Positions 1 through 5,152 of a stretch of DNA of 5,545 bases are shown in pieces (within the stretch, counting starts at the first letter, position 1; the number at the start of each line of letters is the position of its first letter). Source of the stretch: an uncultured Clostridia bacterium (GTDB lineage Bacteria; Bacillota; Clostridia; Oscillospirales; CAG-272); contig CAMGCN010000086.1 of the NCBI GenBank assembly GCA_946040935.1, positions 1 through 5,545 on the forward strand, in the 5' to 3' direction. Under the pieces are notes generated by a model. That model searched no databases. It was not told where the DNA came from and worked only from the letters and a program-made list of their open reading frames with translations. The translations under genes were made by a program, and so were the position numbers.

Positions 1-12
1 TATAAGAGACAG
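1..12. other. Residual Tn5/Nextera mosaic-end adapter at the contig edge
   Basis: The first 12 bases, TATAAGAGACAG, are identical to the 3' 12 bases of the 19-bp Tn5 mosaic end used in transposase library adapters. Translated in the pheT frame they give I-R-D-S just before the conserved GQPMHAFD motif, where PheT proteins normally carry different residues. Genomic sequence therefore probably starts at about base 13. A chance match to a genomic 12-mer is possible but unlikely exactly at the contig end. Confidence 0.85.
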
Positions 13-13
13 C

Positions 14-1597
14 GGTCAGCCCATGCATGCCTTTGACTATAAGTGCTTGAGCGGCAAAAAAATAGTTGTTAAGGAAGCGGAGGACGGTCAGCCTTTCAAG
101 AGCCTTGACGATATTGACCATGTTTTGAAAAAGGGTATGCTCACTATATGCGACTGTGATAAAGCCGTGGCGCTCGCAGGTATCATGGGCGGTGCAAACT
201 CTGAAATAGAGGACGACACCGCGACGGTAGTATTCGAGAGCGCATGCTTCGACGGCGCTTCGGTGCGCGTCACGGGACGTGCACTCGGTATGAGAACAGA
301 AGCGAGCGGAAGATTTGAAAAAGGTCTTGACTGCGAAAATACTATGGGCGCGGTGGAGAGAGCCTGCGAGCTTGTTGAGCTTCTTTGTGCAGGTGAAGTG
401 GTTGACGGCGTAATCGACGTTTACCCCGACAAAAAGGAAACCGTAACTCTGCCCCTTGACGAAAAGGTAATAAACGATTTTCTCGGCACGGACATCCCGC
501 GCGATTATATGGTGAGCGTACTTGAAAAGCTCGATTTTACATTTGACGGCGGAAAGATAGTTGTGCCTTCCTGGCGTGACGACGTTCGCTGTATGGCGGA
601 TATAGCAGAGGAAATCGCGAGAATATACGGATATAATAATATACCGTCCGTTCCTTTTGCGGCACGTGTAAAACCCGGAAAATACAATCCCAAACTCGCA
701 TATAAGATGCGCCTTGCGGATCTGCTCGTTTCAATGGGACTTTACGAGAGCTGCACATTCTCGTTTATATCGCCCAAGGCATACGACCGTGCAGGCCTTG
801 CGCCCGACGACAAAAGGCGTGACAGCGTCGTAATATCAAACCCCCTCGGCGAGGACACGAGTATAATGAGAACTTTGCTTCTTCCCTCGGTTCTCGATTG
901 CCTCGCTCTTAACAACAACCGTCACGGCACACCTACCGGACTCTTCGAGATATCGAGAGTGTATATAAAGAATCCCGATCCGGATGAGCTTCCCGACGAG
1001 CCTATGAAGATAGCAATAGCATTTTACGGTAAGGGCGATTTCTACCGTCTCAAAGGAATGGTCGACGCCATACTCCGCGACGGAGCTATTGAAGCTCCCT
1101 CTTATGCGGTATGCGACGATGAGCCTACATTCCATCCGGGCAGATGCGCTCGCGTCAGCGACGGCAAGGGCAGGGTGCTCGGCACACTCGGTCAGATTCA
1201 TCCGAGTGTAGCTAAAGGCTACGGCTTTGACTGTGAAGTATACGCGGCAGAGCTTGATTTTGAAGGACTCCTTGAGCTTGCAAGCTTTGACCGTCACTAT
1301 AAACCTCTTCCGAAATTTCCTGCGCTCACGCGCGACTTCGCTTTCGTTTGCGACGATTCGCTTGAGGTCGGTGCGATAGAGGCGGTCATGAAGACGGCGG
1401 GCGGAAAGAACGTCGAGGAGATAAAGCTCTTTGATGTTTACCGCGGCGCGCAGATAGGAGAGGGCAAAAAGAGCGTTGCTTTCAGCGTAAAGATGAGAGC
1501 GGCAGACAGAACTCTTACAGACGAGGAAGCCGACAAAACAGCAGGCAAGATTCGCACTCTTCTCGAAAAACAACTCGGCGTAACCCTCAGAACATAA
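14..1597 (+). CDS. pheT: Phenylalanine--tRNA ligase beta subunit, 5'-truncated
   Basis: Beta chain of the alpha2beta2 cytosolic enzyme that charges tRNA-Phe. The frame is open to the window edge and begins inside the conserved GQPMHAFD motif, so roughly the first 270 residues of an approximately 800-residue protein are missing. The Met at base 23 belongs to this motif and is not the start. Counting from that Met, residues 1 to about 125 form the B3/B4 tRNA-binding and editing core, with ALAGIMGG and GMRTEASGRFEKGLD. The B5 domain follows at about 149-215, with VPSWRDDVR and ADIAEEIARIYGYNNIP. The inactive synthetase-like core, with RLADLLVSMGLYESCTFSF, spans about 225-415. The C-terminal FDX-ACB anticodon-binding domain is at 431-524, starting FPALTRDFAFV. 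The gene is intact to its TAA and ends at a terminator 5 bases on, so it is probably the last gene of a pheS-pheT operon lying upstream. Confidence 0.97.
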   Translation, partial: GQPMHAFDYKCLSGKKIVVKEAEDGQPFKSLDDIDHVLKKGMLTICDCDKAVALAGIMGGANSEIEDDTATVVFESACFDGASVRVTGRALGMRTEASGRFEKGLDCENTMGAVERACELVELLCAGEVVDGVIDVYPDKKETVTLPLDEKVINDFLGTDIPRDYMVSVLEKLDFTFDGGKIVVPSWRDDVRCMADIAEEIARIYGYNNIPSVPFAARVKPGKYNPKLAYKMRLADLLVSMGLYESCTFSFISPKAYDRAGLAPDDKRRDSVVISNPLGEDTSIMRTLLLPSVLDCLALNNNRHGTPTGLFEISRVYIKNPDPDELPDEPMKIAIAFYGKGDFYRLKGMVDAILRDGAIEAPSYAVCDDEPTFHPGRCARVSDGKGRVLGTLGQIHPSVAKGYGFDCEVYAAELDFEGLLELASFDRHYKPLPKFPALTRDFAFVCDDSLEVGAIEAVMKTAGGKNVEEIKLFDVYRGAQIGEGKKSVAFSVKMRAADRTLTDEEADKTAGKIRTLLEKQLGVTLRT

Positions 1598-1602
1598 AGA
1601 AC

Positions 1603-1649
1603 AGGGTTGAAATATACTTTGAAAAAGTATATTTCAACCCTTTATTATT
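1603..1649 (+). terminator. Rho-independent terminator of pheT
   Basis: The 18-base arm 1603-1620 is perfectly complementary to 1624-1641, with the 3-base loop GAA. The T-rich run TTTATTATT follows at 1641-1649. The hairpin begins 5 bases after the pheT stop codon. The stem is unusually long and AU-rich except at its base (AGGG/CCCT), and the downstream T-tract is interrupted. No gene on the opposite strand would use it. Confidence 0.88.
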
Positions 1650-1721
1650 CATAAAAACAGGTGTTTTTTATAACTTTAATTTGTAAATATTTCACATTGT
1701 GTGGAATTTTGCGAAAAATTG

Positions 1722-1730
1722 TGATATACT
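1722..1730 (+). promoter_or_regulatory. Extended -10 promoter of the flavoprotein-rubredoxin/FTR/thioredoxin operon
   Basis: TGATATACT at 1722-1730 is an extended -10 element (TGN plus TATACT, one mismatch to TATAAT). At 17-bp spacing the -35 position (1702-1707, TGGAAT) matches the consensus poorly, as is usual for extended -10 promoters. Transcription would start near 1737, giving a leader of about 25 bases. This placement argues against any translation start upstream of 1762. Confidence 0.65.
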
Positions 1731-1750
1731 AAATATACCAAAGAAAAGGC

Positions 1751-1755
1751 AGGTG
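1751..1755 (+). promoter_or_regulatory. Ribosome binding site of the flavoprotein-rubredoxin gene
   Basis: AGGTG, 6 bases before ATG 1762, matches the 3' part of the AAGGAGGTG consensus. It supports ATG 1762 over the in-frame GTG at 1699, which lies upstream of the predicted transcript. Confidence 0.65.
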
Positions 1756-1761
1756 TATAAA

Positions 1762-2382
1762 ATGGAAAATATTGATACTAAAGCTCTTAATAAAATAAGT
1801 TACGGACTTTTTGTAATAACATCGCGTGCAGACGGAAAGGATAACGGATGTATTATTAACACGGCAATGCAGCTTACTTCATCTCCTCTCACCGTCGCCG
1901 TTTGTGTAAACAAGGCGAACTACACATGCGAGATGATAAAGAAAAGCGGTGTTTTCAATCTTTCGGCGCTTACAGAGAAAACGGGATTTGATGTTTATAA
2001 GCGGTTCGGATTTGCGAGCGGAGCGGATACCGATAAGTTTGAGGGCTTTGACGGTGCCTGCCGCGCGGACAATCATGTTTTGTATGTCGGTGAGAAGTAC
2101 GCTAACTCCCTTATCAGCTGCAGGGTAAAAAGCGCAAACGATGTCGGCACTCATATCCTTTTTGTCGCCGAAGTGACAGAGGCGAAGGTACTGAATGACG
2201 AAAAATCCGTAACATACGCGTACTATCACGAAAACGTCAAGCCGAAACCCGAAAAAAAGGAAGAAAAGAAGAAAGGATATGTCTGCAAGATCTGCGGATA
2301 TGTGTATGAGGGAGAAGAGCTTCCCGAGGATTATATCTGTCCGATTTGCAAGCATCCTGCTTCGGATTTTGAAAAGCTGTAA
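1762..2382 (+). CDS. Flavin reductase-like FMN-binding domain fused to rubredoxin (Hrb-type, high-molecular-weight rubredoxin)
   Basis: Predicted cytoplasmic electron carrier of 206 residues. Residues 1 to about 158 are a flavin reductase-like, FMN-binding split-barrel domain with ISYGLFVITS (12-21), NGCIINTAMQLTSSP (28-42), VNKANYT (49-55) and the downstream RFGFASG. A Lys/Glu/Pro-rich linker (about 159-171) leads to a 35-residue rubredoxin domain whose iron ligands would be C175, C178, C193 and C196 (CKIC...CPIC). The same architecture is known from the Moorella Hrb protein, which passes electrons from NAD(P)H-linked partners to diiron flavoproteins. It is the first gene of a redox operon; its stop overlaps the next start (TAATG). 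ATG 1762 was chosen because it has a ribosome binding site and the family begins close to this residue; the frame also runs upstream to GTG 1699, inside the promoter. The architecture is certain; the physiological donor and acceptor are inferred. Confidence 0.93.
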   Translation: MENIDTKALNKISYGLFVITSRADGKDNGCIINTAMQLTSSPLTVAVCVNKANYTCEMIKKSGVFNLSALTEKTGFDVYKRFGFASGADTDKFEGFDGACRADNHVLYVGEKYANSLISCRVKSANDVGTHILFVAEVTEAKVLNDEKSVTYAYYHENVKPKPEKKEEKKKGYVCKICGYVYEGEELPEDYICPICKHPASDFEKL

Positions 2383-2579
2383 TGAAAATCAGATTTAATC
2401 AGGATGAAGAAGTGGTAAAGGCGATAAAAGAGGGCTTAAAGCGGACGGGGGGATACTGCCCCTGCCGCACGGCGCGCACAGAAGAATACAAGTGTATGTG
2501 CGAGGAGTTCAAAAAACAGATTGCCGATCCCGATTTTGAGGGTTACTGCCACTGTATGCTTTACTATAAAGAGAAATAA
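2382..2579 (+). CDS. Ferredoxin:thioredoxin reductase catalytic-chain-like Fe-S protein
   Basis: A small 65-residue protein with the three CxC motifs of the FTR catalytic subunit: CPC (26-28), CMC (38-40) and CHC (56-58), the last followed by MLYY. By analogy with plant FTR, C26, C38, C40 and C56 would bind a [4Fe-4S] cluster, C28 and C58 would form the redox-active disulfide, and H57 would flank the active site. Such proteins reduce a thioredoxin disulfide in two one-electron steps. The middle motif reads CMC rather than CPC and sits 9 residues after the first motif, not 16 as in the plant enzyme. Its ATG overlaps the upstream TAA by one base and no strong Shine-Dalgarno is visible, so translation is probably coupled to the flavoprotein gene. 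A thioredoxin follows after 12 bases, a natural partner. No FTR variable subunit or ferredoxin gene is in the window. The family call is firm; the substrate is inferred from context. Confidence 0.88.
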   Translation: MKIRFNQDEEVVKAIKEGLKRTGGYCPCRTARTEEYKCMCEEFKKQIADPDFEGYCHCMLYYKEK

Positions 2580-2583
2580 GGAG
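2578..2583 (+). promoter_or_regulatory. Ribosome binding site of the thioredoxin gene
   Basis: AAGGAG overlaps the last two bases of the upstream TAA stop and lies 8 bases before ATG 2592. It is the strongest ribosome binding site in this operon, so thioredoxin may be made in excess over the two upstream proteins. Confidence 0.75.
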
Positions 2584-2591
2584 ATGGAAAT

Positions 2592-2903
2592 ATGTCGCTC
2601 TTTCATGTAACGGACGAGGATTTTGAGGAAAAAGTCATCGGCTCGCAGAAAACCGTTATAGTTGACTTTTTTGCAAATTGGTGCGGCCCCTGCCGTATGC
2701 TTTCACCTGTTTTAGAGGAGATTGCAGAGGAGAGGGAAGATGTCGATATTGCAAAGGTCGACGTTGACGAGTGCCCCGAGCTTGCACAGAGATACGGCAT
2801 CGTGAGCATTCCTGCGCTAAAGGTAATTCGCGGCGGCGAATGTGTTGCGTCCTCTGTCGGATATATGCCGAAAGATGACGTTGAAAAACTGCTCGACAAA
2901 TAG
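2592..2903 (+). CDS. trxA: Thioredoxin
   Basis: Cytoplasmic dithiol-disulfide oxidoreductase of 103 residues, the normal length for a single-domain thioredoxin. The active site WCGPC is at residues 30-34 (redox cysteines C31 and C34), preceded by the buried Asp of VDFFA (D25). The cis-proline loop is SIPAL with P74, and the C-terminal half carries the family's KVDVDE and GG turn (81-82). Additional cysteines at 61 and 84 lie outside the active site. It is the last gene of the operon, behind an FTR-like reductase, which suggests that it is reduced through that protein rather than, or as well as, an NADPH-flavin thioredoxin reductase. No trxB-like gene is present in the window. The transcript ends at the hairpin starting 15 bases after the stop. 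Confidence 0.97.
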   Translation: MSLFHVTDEDFEEKVIGSQKTVIVDFFANWCGPCRMLSPVLEEIAEEREDVDIAKVDVDECPELAQRYGIVSIPALKVIRGGECVASSVGYMPKDDVEKLLDK

Positions 2904-2917
2904 CATTTGAATTATAC

Positions 2918-2954
2918 AAAAAACTGCTTGCCGTTTTTTCGGCAAGCAGTTTTT

Positions 2955-2956
<2 letters not shown>
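2918..2956. terminator. Bidirectional terminator between thioredoxin and HIT genes
   Basis: The inverted repeat 2918-2933 pairs with 2940-2955, with an all-T hexamer loop. A GC-rich core (CTGCTTGCCG) is flanked by A6 on the left and T7 on the right, so it works as an intrinsic terminator in both directions. It serves the thioredoxin operon on the + strand and the HIT gene on the - strand. The HIT stop codon (2955-2957) lies within the edge of the repeat. Confidence 0.93.
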
Positions 2957-3391
<435 letters not shown>

Positions 3392-3410
3392 ATACACAAG
3401 ATATAAAACA

Positions 3411-3415
3411 GGAGG
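3411..3415 (+). promoter_or_regulatory. Ribosome binding site of the DUF1858 gene
   Basis: GGAGG lies 8 bases before ATG 3424, at optimal spacing. Confidence 0.85.
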
Positions 3416-3423
3416 ATAAAAAG

Positions 3424-3621
3424 ATGAAGGTAACAAAAGAATCCATTATCGGAGATGTTCTTGACTCTGATCCGGGAACTGCCGAGTTCTTTTTTGAGAT
3501 AGGAATGCACTGTTTGGGCTGTCCCTCCGCGAGAGGCGAGAGTATAGAGGCGGCTTGCATGGTACACGGTACCGATGCCGACGAGCTCGTTAAAAAGATA
3601 AACGACTATCTTTCAAAATAA
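3424..3621 (+). CDS. DUF1858 / hybrid-cluster-protein-associated redox disulfide protein
   Basis: A 65-residue soluble protein whose whole length is one DUF1858-type domain. It matches the subgroup named for its association with hybrid cluster protein (prismane). The hallmark is GMHCLGCPSARGESIEAA, with C30 and C33 forming a CxxC pair at a helix start and a third cysteine at C45 (ACMVHG). The N-terminal IGDVLDSDPGTAEFFFEIG is the usual domain opening. These proteins are thought to do thiol or metal-related redox chemistry, but a precise reaction is not established. No hcp gene lies beside it here, so the protein acts alone or with a distant partner. It has its own strong promoter and ribosome binding site, and a hairpin follows. 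The family call is firm; the function is unknown. Confidence 0.9.
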   Translation: MKVTKESIIGDVLDSDPGTAEFFFEIGMHCLGCPSARGESIEAACMVHGTDADELVKKINDYLSK

Positions 3622-3632
3622 AAAGGAAGAAC

Positions 3633-3656
3633 GGCGGAGTTTTTACTCCGCCTTTT
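3633..3656 (+). terminator. Short terminator or attenuator hairpin between the DUF1858 gene and trmK
   Basis: The perfect 8-bp GC-rich stem GGCGGAGT/ACTCCGCC (3633-3640 with 3645-3652) has a TTTT loop and is followed by TTTT then C. The T-tract is short, so termination is probably partial. No convincing promoter lies between this hairpin and trmK, whose ATG is only 12 bases past the stem. Read-through from the DUF1858 promoter may therefore supply trmK and the Nif3-family gene. Confidence 0.7.
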
Positions 3657-3664
3657 CTGATAAA

Positions 3665-4324
3665 ATGATTAGATTAGATAAACGGCTTTCGGCATGTGTT
3701 TCTCTTGTCGAAAAAGGCTCTTTTGCAGCCGACGTAGGTACCGATCACGCATACATACCTATATGGCTTGTCAAAAATAATGTGTGCTCCCGATGCGTCG
3801 CGTCGGATGTAAACGCCGGCCCTGTTGAGAGCGCGAAAAAAAATATCGCATTAAACGGTGTTTCGGAAAATGTGACCGTCGTTTGTGCAAACGGACTTGA
3901 GGACGGCGCCTTTGACGGCTGTGATAATATCATAATAGCAGGTATGGGAGGCGAGCTTATCGCCGAAATATTAGACAAAACCGACAGACCGAAAAGCGCG
4001 TCCCGTTTGATTTTACAGCCTATGACAAAGCAGGATACTCTTCGCCGCTATCTATGGGATAACGGATATGAAATAATATATGACGAGCCGATCGAGGCGG
4101 ACCGTCTGTATCAGCTTTTTGCGGCAAGGTATATCGGCGAAAAAACCGAATATACTGAACTTGATACACAAATAGGAAAACATGAGAATATAAGCCGGGG
4201 AGTCGCTTCTCTTGTGCGTGCACGCATAAGCGCGCTTGAAAAGAGCGCACGAGGGACAGAAATATCGGGCGGCGATCCGTCAAAAGTAAGAAAACTTATA
4301 AAGGAACTTGAAAATCTGCTATGA
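3665..4324 (+). CDS. trmK: tRNA (adenine(22)-N1)-methyltransferase
   Basis: SAM-dependent methyltransferase of 219 residues that makes m1A22 in the D-loop of certain tRNAs (Bacillus YqfN/TrmK family). The Rossmann domain starts with LDKRLSACVSLV, then motif I as ADVGTDHAYIP (22-32), the acidic ribose-binding SDVN (47-50) and the family signature AGMGGELI (92-99). LILQPMTKQDTLRRYL (116-131) follows. The C-terminal region from about 150 is charged and helical, as expected of the family's coiled coil. It overlaps the next gene by ATGA; this trmK/Nif3-family pairing is common in Firmicutes. The ATG at 3665 is the only reasonable start: no ATG, GTG or TTG occurs in frame between it and the upstream in-frame stop. 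No Shine-Dalgarno sits at normal distance, which is unusual for this window. Confidence 0.95.
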   Translation: MIRLDKRLSACVSLVEKGSFAADVGTDHAYIPIWLVKNNVCSRCVASDVNAGPVESAKKNIALNGVSENVTVVCANGLEDGAFDGCDNIIIAGMGGELIAEILDKTDRPKSASRLILQPMTKQDTLRRYLWDNGYEIIYDEPIEADRLYQLFAARYIGEKTEYTELDTQIGKHENISRGVASLVRARISALEKSARGTEISGGDPSKVRKLIKELENLL

Positions 4325-5064
4325 ATGTTAAAAAGCAGTATGAAAAACTGAATGAGATGATACCGCAGGAGCTTTCCTGCGATTGGGATAACGACGGCCT
4401 GATGGTAGAGAGCGCACCTGAAAAAGAGGTGAAAAAAGCGCTCGTTTCACTCGATGTGAGCAAAGGTGCGGTCGAGAGGGCAAAGGAACTCGGCTCGGAT
4501 GTGATTATTTCACATCATCCGCTGATTTTCCGACCGCTGAAAAATCTCTCTTATGCAGGATTACAGACTGAAAAAATTATCGAGTGTATAAAGAGCGATA
4601 TAGCGGTGATGAGCTTTCACACACGGCTTGACGCGCTCGAGGGCGGTGTGAATGACGCGCTCGCAAAAAAACTGGGTTTGCAGAGGATTGAGCCTCTTTG
4701 CGGTATGGCGCGTATAGGTTATCTTGAAAAGCCTATGAGGCTCGATGATTTTGCGAGCCTTGTCGACAGAGCGCTTGGATGTCGGTGTATTGCCTATTCG
4801 GGGAAAAAAGAGGTTTATAAGGTCGGATTTTTGGGCGGCGATGGCAAGGACTTTGCATGGGACGCCGCGGCGGCAGGATGCGACACATATCTTACGGGAA
4901 ACGCGGGATATAACACCGCGCTCGATTTGTCGGACGCAGGAGTAAACTGTGTCGAGGCGGGACATTTCTTCACTGAAAACCCCGTGTGCGAGGTCATAGC
5001 CGAAATTCTTGAAAATCTCGGAATAGACGTGCAAACGTATAACAGCAATCCGCAAATTAAATAA
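4321..5064 (+). CDS. Nif3-like dinuclear metal center protein (YbgI/YqfO family)
   Basis: Widely conserved cytoplasmic metalloprotein of 247 residues. Homologues form toroidal hexamers with two metal ions per subunit. The metal-site motifs are all present: SHHPLIF (H65, H66), FHTRLDALEGGVND (H100, D104) and AGHFFTE (H215, E219). The opening DWDNDGLMV (21-29) is also typical. It is the short form, about the size of E. coli YbgI, and lacks the extra PII/CutA-like inserted domain of longer Firmicute YqfO proteins. Databases often label the family GTP cyclohydrolase I type 2, but its true reaction is uncertain. The start ATG overlaps the trmK stop (ATGA) and only a weak AAGGA lies 15 bases upstream, so it is probably translated by coupling. 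No hairpin follows; the prfB promoter begins 15 bases after the stop. Confidence 0.95.
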   Translation: MNVKKQYEKLNEMIPQELSCDWDNDGLMVESAPEKEVKKALVSLDVSKGAVERAKELGSDVIISHHPLIFRPLKNLSYAGLQTEKIIECIKSDIAVMSFHTRLDALEGGVNDALAKKLGLQRIEPLCGMARIGYLEKPMRLDDFASLVDRALGCRCIAYSGKKEVYKVGFLGGDGKDFAWDAAAAGCDTYLTGNAGYNTALDLSDAGVNCVEAGHFFTENPVCEVIAEILENLGIDVQTYNSNPQIK

Positions 5065-5079
5065 ATAAAAAGAATTTTG

Positions 5080-5108
5080 TTTACATTGTGAGCTTTTAAT
5101 GCTATAAT
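5080..5108 (+). promoter_or_regulatory. Vegetative promoter of prfB
   Basis: TTTACA (5080-5085) and TATAAT (5103-5108) are separated by 17 bp. The -35 has five of six consensus bases and the -10 is perfect. Transcription should start near 5115, giving a leader of just under 40 bases. With no terminator after the Nif3-family gene, upstream read-through would add to prfB expression. Confidence 0.85.
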
Positions 5109-5142
5109 AGTATAGGAAAAATATCTTTGCAGTATATTTCTC

Positions 5143-5147
5143 GGAGG
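5143..5147 (+). promoter_or_regulatory. Ribosome binding site deciding the TTG start of prfB
   Basis: GGAGG ends 5 bases before TTG 5153. No in-frame ATG or GTG lies nearby, so this site is the main support for the TTG start. Confidence 0.75.
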
Positions 5148-5152
5148 ATACA

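Noticed and set aside
836..1573. Long open frame of 245 codons on the minus strand inside pheT
   Set aside because: It lies wholly antisense to a clear PheT coding region, has no recognisable domain, and its start lacks a ribosome binding site. It is a shadow of codon bias on the sense strand.
1654..1672. AT-rich near-palindrome around AAAACAGGTGTTTT downstream of the pheT terminator
   Set aside because: The stem is almost all A-T with a two-base loop, so it is too weak to call as a second terminator or a specific operator.
1699..1761. GTG start adding 21 residues to the flavoprotein-rubredoxin
   Set aside because: The extension runs through the -10 element and is not expected in the transcript. 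ATG 1762 has a ribosome binding site and fits the family N-terminus.
3658..3666. TGATAAAAT as an extended -10 promoter for trmK
   Set aside because: It overlaps the trmK start codon, would start transcription inside the gene, and has no -35 at the right spacing.
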